From Candidatus Kapaibacterium sp. (GTDB taxonomy: Bacteria; Bacteroidota; Ignavibacteria; Kapaibacteriales; WFXC01), in NCBI GenBank assembly GCA_026996895.1, contig JALWJX010000050.1, positions 1 to 58,925 of the forward strand: a DNA stretch of 58,925 bases. The letters run 5' to 3'. The notes below the pieces were generated by a model that ran no database searches, was not told the DNA's origin, and saw nothing but the letters and a program-made list of their open reading frames with translations. Below, piece by piece: positions 26,701-34,143 of this stretch. Positions within the stretch are counted from its first letter, which is position 1; every line of letters starts with the position of its first letter. The position numbers and the translations under genes were made by a program.

Positions 26701-27977
26701 AGGGAGTGGTGAAGATCTGGAATGCCGATGCGGTGTGGCAATTGCAGATTTGGGATGTGGAGTTTGATAATGGGGTAATGAGTGATCCGCAGGCGTTTTG
26801 GGTAGAGAACTGGCCACAGTTTCCGGTGACGTTGGATGTGGGAGATACGCTGGAGCTTGCCGTACGGTTTCGGGCACGGACGTATCCGTCTGATAGCGTA
26901 CGGGTGCGGATAGTGAGTGATGCGGCAGCGGGACCGGAGGAAGAGCCGCAGGTAGAAAGTGGGGTGATGGTGCGAGGCTGTGCGTATGTGGTGGGGCTGG
27001 AAGCAGAGGGGACGGTGATCGGACCGGTATTGGGGTGTGATGGAGGGGAAGGATTTATAGTGGTGCGGAATACGGGTGGAGCGGTGGTAGATGTGACGGA
27101 TGTGCGGATCGTTGGTGGGGATGTGGGAGAGTTTGAGGTCGTAGGACCGCGGCAGTTTGTGGTACCGGCAGGCGGGGAGCGGCAGGTAGGCGTACGGTTG
27201 TTGCCGGGTGAAGCGGGGCAGTATGAGGTAGAGGTGCAGGTGGAAAGTGGGAGTGGAGACACGACGGTGGTGGTAAGAGGGGAGCGGTATTCGGTGCCGG
27301 TGGTGTTTGCTGTGGAGTCAGTGGAAGAAGCAAAGCTGCCGGGAGATACGGTCGCCATATCGCTGAGCTACACTGACAGCAGTGGAGAGGCAATGCTGGA
27401 TACCATAGTGCTTTTCCTCCGATATGATGCACGAGCACTGGGATACCTTAGCATCACCTGGGTTCAGCCAGACTGGACAATGACCGTAACGCCAACTGGC
27501 TTTGGCGAACTTCTGGTGCAAGCCCGTGGGGCTGTGCCATTAGCCAGCGGAATATTTGCGACCCTGCGTTTTGTCGTCTACGCAGAAACCCAAAGTGATA
27601 GTCTCACGCTTGATCTGGCGGTCCAGAATATTGGCAATCGTGCACTGTGCGTCGAACCACAGACGCAACCGGGAACGATACCACTGGCAGAGTTTTGCCT
27701 GCGGAAGTTGCGTAACATTGTATTAGGTACCGCGTACGGACTGCAGGTACAAGTGGACAAGAGGCAACTTGTTATCCGCTATGGAGTCGGACTGGACGGA
27801 CCCGTTCATCTTCAAGTATTTAACAGCGTTGGTCGCCAGGTCTGGAATTTCCGGCAACGTACGGCGGCTGGATGGTGGGAACAAACAATTTCAACCCGTT
27901 TCCTGGGAACAGGACTCTATTTCGTTCACTTCCGCAGCGGGCGTTACTCCCAGACCGTACCGGTATGGATTGAGTAG
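23754..27977 (+). CDS. Secreted IgGFc-binding-domain protein with ASH-type repeats and T9SS sorting domain
   Basis: The 1407-residue protein has a signal peptide (FFTLFILFLGGLSAFAQ). Residues about 30-500 match the pattern of IgGFc-binding N-terminal domains (GREFWIAFPQN at the start, then VYVMSAHQFTSEGYLALPVEVWG and LLTMPPPVHAWGKEYIT). A long middle section holds ASH/choice-of-anchor-D-type Ig-like domains. A cohesin-like domain (LPGDTVAISLSY) leads to the tail FCLRKLRNIVL and a T9SS-like sorting domain. The tail is homologous to that of the preceding gene, so the two are related in their 3' parts. The segment 26440-27330 has markedly different codon use (see findings). Either of two adjacent ATGs (23754, 23757) may be the start. 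Confidence 0.85.
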   Translation: MMRRWFFTLFILFLGGLSAFAQKREAISPQWLLDNGTQGREFWIAFPQNENTNYRGAGGDGAFRLLEIYVTSSVDTKFMLHIPGLGIGPIPYKVEAMKITTISSQGGPLNESLEMRDEGGGKSLKAIHITAEDPISVYVMSAHQFTSEGYLALPVEVWGKRYIHVGHYDYKDLSWNYPRGSGFVILAKYDGTIVQVKLRGRNSGYIFWQGGKQQIQFPRDWNKPYTITLNEGEAFVFQTTGESQEQLFDITGTEIVATKPIGVISYHVRSIMPIAAGLTSRDHLLTMPPPVHAWGKEYITGELLRNGRGDFFRIVASQDNTVWEVKWYDKQSGELIGQLSGLLKKAGEFFEYMNAWQPGQLESIRGFSVWKADKPVLVCQYSYSAAWDAATDFDPFYYWVVPVEQYTKGTVFQTPSNRAFTKNYFNILAIGDPDDPEQKKLKTIKLDGQYVWQKVPSFLSQRIPGTNVYYAVLNVNPGPHRIEGETPFGGYIYGFATWESYGWPAATAVNKIDELDTLEPVLEFVEDCGDYDFTAWEERNGKPNDNPRQIDQGVSKIELIPEKSFNYRLVLVDPPKLENTGEKISPAKFRLEVIDKTKDAQAYFVVVDRAGNVAYDSVFYEAPKLVPSDTLVFFDTVRVGKSRTLLLAVVNESDSVVLVEEVKLKIADEFEIVSITPDIPASLAARDTLWVELRYTPKDERSDPEDWDIDSLFATTPCVEFPLAELRGQGVLPHIVVGDWDAGQVPVGLTRCNSENIQDFQRTVEIRNPGSTVLTITEIRNVSAPFSLDQTHYTLPIKVQPGETIYFKGACFTPPAVQQYQIDVEFVCDAPAGDDNISRWTGEGIQGAPYITSYDWGWQRLQTVHSGQVEVGNGGNNAVTIDTVYLTEGTEHFRITGYEFEGTPLNDPQGVTLNPKRKLLVFVEYEPQVETAAGDTLKVGIRAEFVDAEAVEGELRGQAYLPKIGAEGYEFECVELGTESAEQGVVKIWNADAVWQLQIWDVEFDNGVMSDPQAFWVENWPQFPVTLDVGDTLELAVRFRARTYPSDSVRVRIVSDAAAGPEEEPQVESGVMVRGCAYVVGLEAEGTVIGPVLGCDGGEGFIVVRNTGGAVVDVTDVRIVGGDVGEFEVVGPRQFVVPAGGERQVGVRLLPGEAGQYEVEVQVESGSGDTTVVVRGERYSVPVVFAVESVEEAKLPGDTVAISLSYTDSSGEAMLDTIVLFLRYDARALGYLSITWVQPDWTMTVTPTGFGELLVQARGAVPLASGIFATLRFVVYAETQSDSLTLDLAVQNIGNRALCVEPQTQPGTIPLAEFCLRKLRNIVLGTAYGLQVQVDKRQLVIRYGVGLDGPVHLQVFNSVGRQVWNFRQRTAAGWWEQTISTRFLGTGLYFVHFRSGRYSQTVPVWIE

Positions 27978-28005
27978 AATAGTCAAAGCTGCGCAGAAGA
28001 AGAAG

Positions 28006-29475
28006 CTATTGCTGTGCTGCCGCCTCGCGTTCCTGGAGCGCCTGTTGTAATAGTTGATTCACAACTTTCGGATTCGCCTTGCCTTTGGTGGCTTTCATCA
28101 CCTGTCCAACGAAAAAGCCAAAGAGTTTTTTCTTCCCACCGAAGTATCGCTGAAGTTCGTCCGGATGCTGTTCTAAAACTTCCTCTACAACCTGCCGCAA
28201 CGCCGATTCATCGGAAATTTGCACCAGCCCCTCTTCCTCGACTATCTGTTTCGGGTGTTTATCCGGATGCTGGAGCAACTTCTCGAACACGGTCTTTCCA
28301 ATTCGGCTGCTGATAGTTCCATCAACCAGCAATTCTGCTAACGCAGCCAGTGACGCAGGCGGTACCGGAAAATCCTGAATCCCGATGTTCTTTTCAGCCA
28401 ATACCCGCAACACTTCTGTCATAATCAGGTTACTCACCCCTTTGATCCGATCTGGCGACGGTTGCTGGAGGGCTCCAACGGCTTCCTCGAAATAGTCCGC
28501 CACCGCACGTTGCTGCGTCAGAACACCAGCGTCATAAGCTGGTAAATGGTACTGCTGGATAAACCGGCGTTTGCGCTCCAACCCCAATTCTGGTAAGCTC
28601 TGTCGAATACGCTCAATCCACTCTTCCGGCACCACAACAGGCACTAAATCGGGCTCCGGGAAATACCGGTAGTCGTGTGCCTGCTCTTTGGTTCGCATCG
28701 GGCGTGTTTCCTGCCGTACCGGATCCCATAACATCGTTTCCTGCCGGACGGTGCCTCCGGATTGCAGCACCTGAATCTGGCGCTGGATCTCATATTCCAG
28801 TGCTTTTTCCACGTGACGGAAACTGTTGAGATTTTTGACTTCTGTCTTCGTCCCGAAACTGGAACTGCCCTTCGGGCGCACTGAGACATTCGCATCGCAC
28901 CGCAAAGCCCCCTCTTCCATATTGCCACTGCAAATGCCCAGGTATGTGACGATCTGATGAATTTGCTTCAGGAACAGATAGGCTTCCCGCGCAGATCGCA
29001 AATCAGGTTTGCTGACAATTTCAATCAGCGGCACTCCTGCCCGATTGAAATCCAGCAGCGTATCGATGTCCACATCGTGGATGGATTTTCCAGTGTCTTC
29101 TTCCATATGGATTCGGATGAGCCCAACCTTTTTGGTGCGCCCATCCTCTAATTCAATCTCGACCCATCCATCGTAGCAGAGCGGTTCTTCATACTGGCTG
29201 ATCTGATAACCTTTTGGCAGATCGTGGTAAAAATAGTTCTTTCGTGCAAACAGCGAGAAAGAGCGAATGGAACAGTGTGTTGCCAGCCCCATTGCAATGG
29301 TCATTTCCACCATCCGCTTATTGAGTACCGGCAACGCACCGGGATGTCCCAGGCAGACCGGACACGTATTGGTGTTGGGCGGTGCCCCAAAAGCGGTAGA
29401 ACAACCGCAGAATGCTTTCGACCGGGTCAGCAACTGCGCGTGAATTTCCAATCCAATAACAGGTTCAAATTCCAT
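28006..29475 (-). CDS. gatB: Aspartyl/glutamyl-tRNA(Asn/Gln) amidotransferase subunit B
   Basis: The 489-residue protein is the tRNA-binding kinase subunit of GatCAB, which converts Glu-tRNA(Gln) and/or Asp-tRNA(Asn) to the amidated form. The start FEPVIGLEIHAQL, the zinc-binding Cys pairs (CGCS and CPVC), GHPGALPVLNKRM and DFNRAGVPLIEIVS are all standard. The C-terminal helical tail domain (GFFVGQVMKATKGKANPKVVNQLL) is intact. The start at 29475 precedes the conserved EPVIGLE; the longer frame to 29526 adds 17 unrelated residues. It lies 31 bases behind the OmpA-like gene. gatC is 11 kb away on the other strand; gatA is not in the window. Confidence 0.95.
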   Translation of the reverse strand: MEFEPVIGLEIHAQLLTRSKAFCGCSTAFGAPPNTNTCPVCLGHPGALPVLNKRMVEMTIAMGLATHCSIRSFSLFARKNYFYHDLPKGYQISQYEEPLCYDGWVEIELEDGRTKKVGLIRIHMEEDTGKSIHDVDIDTLLDFNRAGVPLIEIVSKPDLRSAREAYLFLKQIHQIVTYLGICSGNMEEGALRCDANVSVRPKGSSSFGTKTEVKNLNSFRHVEKALEYEIQRQIQVLQSGGTVRQETMLWDPVRQETRPMRTKEQAHDYRYFPEPDLVPVVVPEEWIERIRQSLPELGLERKRRFIQQYHLPAYDAGVLTQQRAVADYFEEAVGALQQPSPDRIKGVSNLIMTEVLRVLAEKNIGIQDFPVPPASLAALAELLVDGTISSRIGKTVFEKLLQHPDKHPKQIVEEEGLVQISDESALRQVVEEVLEQHPDELQRYFGGKKKLFGFFVGQVMKATKGKANPKVVNQLLQQALQEREAAAQQ

Positions 29476-29506
29476 CTGCCAGATCGACCTTGTTTTGTCA
29501 AAACCT

Positions 29507-31456
29507 TTACGGATGTTGACGAACAACCCGTAAGCGGATGGAACGATTCAGGAATCGCCCTTCGGGTAATTGCTCATCAAATTTCTTCCCGGTATAGCGT
29601 TCTGCCACAATGCGATAAGCGCCCGGAGCAATGGATTGCAGAAATTGCGACACATTCTCTGCCCGCTGTTGTGCTAAAATGCGGTTGCGACGCTCTGTGC
29701 CCAGCGTATCGCTACTACCGTACACGATAATTGTTGAACCCTCTGGAAGCAAATCCACCAGTTGACGTAAGAGTCGCTGGTTCGCTTCACTCAATGCGCT
29801 GCTGTTGTAATCGAAACGCAGGATCGCTTCAAAACGGTCCAGGCGCAACTCAACCTCGATCCGGGGCAGCGTATCCAGCCGTATTTGCGCTGTATCATAG
29901 ACAACCAGCGGGGCAGGCGAATTCGGCACGGTCAGAGTACCAGCAACGGAGAGCCGATCCGGTGGAGAGTGGAATCGCCATCGGAACGGTATGGTAGTAG
30001 CAAACTGCTCCTCCCGCGTTTGCAGCATCGTATCAACCGGCGGCAACAAATGGAGGACAGCAGGGTGGCTGCGGAGCGCAGCGTTGCGAACTGTACTGCG
30101 CACCGCCAGTGTTCCTTCCAGTTCCTGAAATCGCTGCGCTCGAACATACCGGAGCAGCGGTGCATTATGGACCACGATATCCACCCGGCGATTTTCCGCG
30201 CGTCCTTCAGGAAAGTCAGGGTTGGAAGGATTTGCTGGCAAGAGCTGCCAGCGCAGGTGTAAACGCTGTCGGGGAACGCCCAAGCGCTCCAATGCATCTG
30301 CGACGGCTTCGGCACGCCGACGCGCCAGCGCTATCCCTTCGGGTTCATCGTCCGCTCCGCTGGTCGCTCCGATCAATTCAAAAGTCGCTTCTGGATTTTC
30401 CTGAGCAATGGATGCAAGCACCGGCAGGACATAGCGGTGATAACGCACAGCGTCGGTAATAGTATCCAGCTCCTGCTTCGGGATCATCTGCTGAACATAT
30501 CGCTGCGGAATGGTTGCACTGCCACGCTCAAAGAACACGGCATTTACAATCGGCAAGGTAGCAATTAACTCGCTTCCAACATTCCAGTGTACATCGTCTC
30601 CAAAAGCCAGTGCCAGATGCGCCTCTGGTTTAGGTGCAATCGCAACGGGAGGTGCTGGTGCTGGAGGTGGCGTCGGAAGCTGTATCGGCGGCGGTGGCAA
30701 CAGGGTATACGCTATGCCACCCTGAAGTCCCACCTGCACTGCCTTCCAGGAGGTCTCTGTCGACTGAGAATTCCACGGAATAGCGACGGACAATGTCTGG
30801 AGCAGGCTCCACTGGCGACTGAGCTGAAGCTGATGCTCCACTGCTACAATGTGATGGATCAAAACGGACTGCTTCGACTGCACCGTGCCTTCCGCCAGAA
30901 TTCGTTCCTTCAGCCGCTTGCCATCAACAATGAACACCAATGGGTTATCGGGATCAAAACGCTGGCGCTGCACATACGTTGCCTGCAGCGGGAATCCGAA
31001 CTGTAAGCCCGTCGCCAGTGTCAACCAGGACTGTTGAGACGTTGATAGAAAGCGATACCGAACCATTGGAGCAATCGCAATGTACTGCCACGTACCTTCC
31101 AGCACATTCGTGATCTGCGCCGTTCGCACCTCGGTTGCTCCCGGAGGACGATACGAATACAATCCGGTGTTTTCCATCACCCCGCTGTAACTGCGATAAC
31201 CCAGCTCAAGGGAAAAACCAACCGTAGCAGTCCACGGATACATTGCCCGCACTGTTGCCAGCGGTCCCCATCCCCCACCGCTCTGATACCGCCCACATTC
31301 AATGATTCGCTCGAAGCGCTGGACATCTGCGCTCAAAAAATTACGACCGATTCCGCCCAGCAGCGAAAACTGGACTATTGGCTTCTGGACTGTCTGTGCC
31401 TGCCCCAGCACAGCAGCAGAAAGCAAAAAGGCTATCCAGCGCAAAAATCTCCACAT
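29507..31456 (-). CDS. Outer-membrane protein with two OmpA-like peptidoglycan-binding domains
   Basis: The 649-residue protein has a signal peptide (WRFLRWIAFLLSAAVLGQAQ). A region of about 230 residues resembles a small beta-barrel. A Pro-rich linker (PPPPIQLPTPPPAPAPP, about residues 252-271) leads to two successive OmpA-like domains. The first (about 300-430) has ARRRAEAVADALERLGV and ends AENRRVDI. The second (last 100 residues) has AQQRAENVSQFLQ and ends FLNRSIRL. Each keeps the acidic/Arg pattern that binds diaminopimelate in peptidoglycan. It probably tethers the outer membrane to the cell wall. The ATG at 31456 is preferred since a longer frame adds 39 residues before the signal peptide. 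A -7 element lies 36 bases upstream. Confidence 0.85.
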   Translation of the reverse strand: MWRFLRWIAFLLSAAVLGQAQTVQKPIVQFSLLGGIGRNFLSADVQRFERIIECGRYQSGGGWGPLATVRAMYPWTATVGFSLELGYRSYSGVMENTGLYSYRPPGATEVRTAQITNVLEGTWQYIAIAPMVRYRFLSTSQQSWLTLATGLQFGFPLQATYVQRQRFDPDNPLVFIVDGKRLKERILAEGTVQSKQSVLIHHIVAVEHQLQLSRQWSLLQTLSVAIPWNSQSTETSWKAVQVGLQGGIAYTLLPPPPIQLPTPPPAPAPPVAIAPKPEAHLALAFGDDVHWNVGSELIATLPIVNAVFFERGSATIPQRYVQQMIPKQELDTITDAVRYHRYVLPVLASIAQENPEATFELIGATSGADDEPEGIALARRRAEAVADALERLGVPRQRLHLRWQLLPANPSNPDFPEGRAENRRVDIVVHNAPLLRYVRAQRFQELEGTLAVRSTVRNAALRSHPAVLHLLPPVDTMLQTREEQFATTIPFRWRFHSPPDRLSVAGTLTVPNSPAPLVVYDTAQIRLDTLPRIEVELRLDRFEAILRFDYNSSALSEANQRLLRQLVDLLPEGSTIIVYGSSDTLGTERRNRILAQQRAENVSQFLQSIAPGAYRIVAERYTGKKFDEQLPEGRFLNRSIRLRVVRQHP

Positions 31457-31491
31457 TGCAAGCCAACCGATTGCCTTTTGTGAACATTTTG

Positions 31492-31499
31492 CAAATCTA
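31492..31499 (-). promoter_or_regulatory. Candidate -7 promoter element TAGATTTG for the OmpA-like gene
   Basis: The octamer, read on the minus strand, matches TAnnTTTG exactly and is followed by C. It lies 36 bases before the ATG at 31456. No TTG -33 element is seen at the usual distance. Confidence 0.6.
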
Positions 31500-31736
31500 C
31501 GGATTTCCTCTGGATTACCCGTTCGGTCGCTGATCCGCCGTTGCCGGCTGCCAATTGAGCTCTTAGCTCGCAATCCACTGCACGTGCTGTGAGCGAAATC
31601 AGTACAACCTGTCTTTACAAACGCGCCTGTCCAGTACAGCTTTTGAGGATGCCGTTTTCCAGCGCTCGGTACAGCCTCTCATCAATGGCGGAAGACACGG
31701 TGATCCCCAATGAGCATCCGGCAGCGTTGTCAGGCA

Positions 31737-32513
31737 TTACGGTACCACAAACACACCGAATGTCGCGAAACGTTCTGTCCGGTCATACAACATCCCGTGG
31801 TAACTTTTGCCATTGTAGAAGCTGAGCTGGAAGTAGAGTGGCAGTGCAGGGGGCCACACTTGCAGCACAATTCGATGATTCCAGAATCGGTCACCAGCAA
31901 TCCCAGTGTTTCGCAACTGATAGCCTGCAAGGAAAAGATAACCACTCACCGCCAGGTGTAGCGTTGCCCCAACAGCCGGTTGGAGTCGATCCAGTTGAGC
32001 AGGAAGTACGGAAAACAGATATGCGATCTCGCCCAGCACGTGCAATTGTGCAAAGATCAATCGGAGCGTGGCCGTTACAAACTCCTGGCTGTAGACAAAT
32101 GAAGGGAGGCGATCGAACGCTCCATCGACCACGTGGGCAGAAATATGTCCCAGCCGCAGCCGGAGTTGCCACGGGACATTCAGGGTGATTCCGGCGTGCT
32201 GATAGTCAACACCAAAGTAGTAATCGATCAGTTCCACGGGGAATTTGAAATGTGCCTCTCGACGGAGACGGCTTATCGTAAAACCCTCAGCACCTATTTG
32301 CCACCCTTGCCATCGACTGCCAAAGAGTCGGGCATATCCTCCAAGATATAATTCCAGCGAGTCGGTGCCAATGAAGGTTGCTGCACCGATTCTCGGCTCC
32401 CAGGGCGAAGCGATCCAGGGGTGAAATACCGGCTGCGCAAAGCCCAGGAAAACGATCCCCCACCATCCGATCCCCCACACCACCCGGTTAGCTACTTTTG
32501 AATTTGTCCTCAT
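31737..32513 (-). CDS. Putative outer-membrane protein, DUF1207-like
   Basis: The 258-residue protein has a signal peptide (VVWGIGWWGIVFLGFAQ). The pattern FHPWIASPWEPRIGA near the N-terminus, ELYLGGYARLFG and WQIGAEGFTISRL, then a run of alternating residues, recalls the DUF1207 family of envelope proteins, but I cannot confirm it without a profile search. The composition (Trp, Tyr, Phe at alternating positions) fits a small barrel. Its start overlaps the end of the upstream 114-residue gene by 26 bases, so the two are co-transcribed. It is separated from the OmpA-like gene by 280 bases. Confidence 0.55.
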   Translation of the reverse strand: MRTNSKVANRVVWGIGWWGIVFLGFAQPVFHPWIASPWEPRIGAATFIGTDSLELYLGGYARLFGSRWQGWQIGAEGFTISRLRREAHFKFPVELIDYYFGVDYQHAGITLNVPWQLRLRLGHISAHVVDGAFDRLPSFVYSQEFVTATLRLIFAQLHVLGEIAYLFSVLPAQLDRLQPAVGATLHLAVSGYLFLAGYQLRNTGIAGDRFWNHRIVLQVWPPALPLYFQLSFYNGKSYHGMLYDRTERFATFGVFVVP

Positions 32514-32832
32514 CGTGGTAAAACAGCACGTTGAACGTGGTCAGCGAACCATAGCACCGTGTGATGTATGCCTGAAGTTTCACTTTGTCAGCATCGGACA
32601 GCTTCTCGTGGTTGTTGATCTTCTGCTCCAGAATCCGCAAATTTTCCCGGATCAGCACAATTTTGTGGAGTAGCCGATCAATGGGAATCTCGTACTCTTT
32701 TAATCCCTCTTTGCCCGGCAACAGGAACACACTCCCACCTTCCCATTTCGGCGCTAACTCTGCCGAATAGCGGGACTCCATCTCATCGACAATGGCTCGC
32801 GCCAATTGCTGGATCTCCTCTCGAGACAACAT
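32488..32832 (-). CDS. Hypothetical small helical cytoplasmic protein
   Basis: The 114-residue protein has no signal peptide or membrane segment. It is helical and charged, with EEIQQLARAIVDEMESR near the start and a likely coiled coil RENLRILEQKINNHEKLSD. I recognise no family. The start at 32832 is supported by a TATTTTTG -7 element 44 bases upstream. The longer frame back to 33024 has atypical composition and would include that promoter. The downstream gene encodes a putative outer-membrane protein and overlaps its end. Confidence 0.6.
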   Translation of the reverse strand: MLSREEIQQLARAIVDEMESRYSAELAPKWEGGSVFLLPGKEGLKEYEIPIDRLLHKIVLIRENLRILEQKINNHEKLSDADKVKLQAYITRCYGSLTTFNVLFYHDEDKFKSS

Positions 32833-32875
32833 TACCCTTTGCGTTTTTGTCTTACACTGCCCATCAGGGAAAGTG

Positions 32876-32883
32876 CAAAAATA
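32876..32883 (-). promoter_or_regulatory. Candidate -7 promoter element TATTTTTG
   Basis: It matches TAnnTTTG exactly on the minus strand, flanked by CCG before and C after, and lies 44 bases ahead of the start at 32832. The same octamer in the same flanks occurs before nuoJ. Confidence 0.6.
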
Positions 32884-32992
32884 CGGAAAATCCGAAGAAA
32901 GGGGTGGAAGAAAGAAGAGGGAAAATCCTGCTATCCTGCTCACCTGACGATGGCTGGAGAAAAACACAGTGCGACTATCTATCTTTTTTTCG

Positions 32993-33000
32993 TATCTTTG
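32993..33000 (+). promoter_or_regulatory. Candidate -7 promoter element TATCTTTG
   Basis: It matches TAnnTTTG exactly, preceded by TTTTTTTCG and followed by C, and lies 43 bases before the ATG at 33043. With the element at 32876 it makes a divergent promoter pair in a 210-base gap. Confidence 0.6.
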
Positions 33001-33042
33001 CAAAGTCTGTGAAGCTTGTTTCACAAAAATGGTAGCAGCACG

Positions 33043-33618
33043 ATGAAACGATGGATTGCGATTTTAGCATTTCTCCTTGTTCCCTCGATCTTTTATGCCC
33101 AGGGCTTTGGGATTGGTCTGCAGGTTGGACCGCAAATTCCCATCTCGGACTTTGGCGATGCCTTTGATGTTGGTCTGGGATTCAACGGTGTTTTTGAATA
33201 TGCAGTGTCAAATCAATTTACCCTGAACTTCACCAGTGGCTACCACTGGTGGAGTGAAACAGCTCAGGAAGAAGGTGTCGAAGCAACGCACCGCTTCACA
33301 GCCATTCCGCTGATTGCAGGATTTTCCTTCCTCTTCCTGCCATACGGCACCTCCCCATTTGCCGGGCTGAAATTGGGCGTCCACATCGAAACGGAAAGTA
33401 TCTCAATATCAGCTCAGGGAATAGATCTGGGATCGGAAAGCGAGACGCAAACGCACTTTGGTATCACGCCCGAAGTGGGGGTACTGATTCCTGTTACTCA
33501 AATGCTCGACATCGTGCTCAGTGCTGAGTACAATCACATTTTCGGCACCGAAGGCGGCATCGACGTTACCTACTTTGGGATCAACGGTGGGGTACTGATC
33601 CATCTGGGGCATCACTGA
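33043..33618 (+). CDS. Small outer-membrane beta-barrel protein
   Basis: The 191-residue protein has a signal peptide (MKRWIAILAFLLVPSIFYAQ). Its sequence is a series of short amphipathic strands typical of eight-stranded barrels (FGIGLQVGPQIPISDFGD, FNGVFEYAVSNQFTLNF, FGITPEVGVLIPVTQMLD) and ends GGVLIHLGHH. This resembles the generic outer-membrane beta-barrel domain family. The start at 33043 fits the signal peptide and the promoter; an in-frame ATG at 33016 lies only 16 bases after the -7 element. No function beyond membrane insertion can be read. Confidence 0.75.
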   Translation: MKRWIAILAFLLVPSIFYAQGFGIGLQVGPQIPISDFGDAFDVGLGFNGVFEYAVSNQFTLNFTSGYHWWSETAQEEGVEATHRFTAIPLIAGFSFLFLPYGTSPFAGLKLGVHIETESISISAQGIDLGSESETQTHFGITPEVGVLIPVTQMLDIVLSAEYNHIFGTEGGIDVTYFGINGGVLIHLGHH

Positions 33619-34143
33619 TCTCGATACAGACAGATTCTGCTCATACACAATTCCGTTCCGAGATCAAAGCCAGCTATCGGCGGTAACATTGTATACGCTG
33701 ATTAACGGTGGACTGTTCCGTGAGAGCTACAGAGGATAGAGAGGCGATCAATTGAGAATCCCTGTATAGGCAAAACAAGACTCTGGTTCAACTTATTGCG
33801 CTATGGAAAACTGAGCAAAAGTAGAGCTCTGCGTCTGTGTTACCACGACCTCTGAAACCTTCCAATTGTCGGTAACCAACTTCGTAGTGCATAGAATTCC
33901 AGCATCGGCGGGGGTATCAATGCCAACAACGTTAACAGGAGAACTCTCTCAAATTCAGGTGAAACAAGTTCCAGCCATAGGCTCTTTTCATAACCATCCG
34001 TCACAGCGCAGAACCTTGCAACCTGACAAACTTGCATTACAATCTTTGTTTCCGGACAGCAGTAGTGAGTTTTCCCTTCGGTTTTTCGATATTTGCAACT
34101 TTGATACTCCAACGCTTCAGCAACAAAGAACGGAGTAAAGTTA
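33619..34143. other. Intergenic region of 525 bases, no intact gene seen
   Basis: Reading frames here are short and lack good starts. A minus-strand frame of about 46 codons ending near 33800 (residues VVGIDTPADAGILCTTKL and following) looks protein-like but is preceded by stops and lacks a start; it may be a remnant or chance. Near its right end GATATTTG (34088-34095) is a one-mismatch -7 element 49 bases before the M1 peptidase start, and GGAG precedes that start. Confidence 0.4.

Noticed and set aside
26444-27358. 304-residue antisense reading frame rich in Ser, Thr and Pro
   Set aside because: It is a by-product of the G-rich codon use of the sense strand in this block; the composition is repetitive and has no family resemblance.
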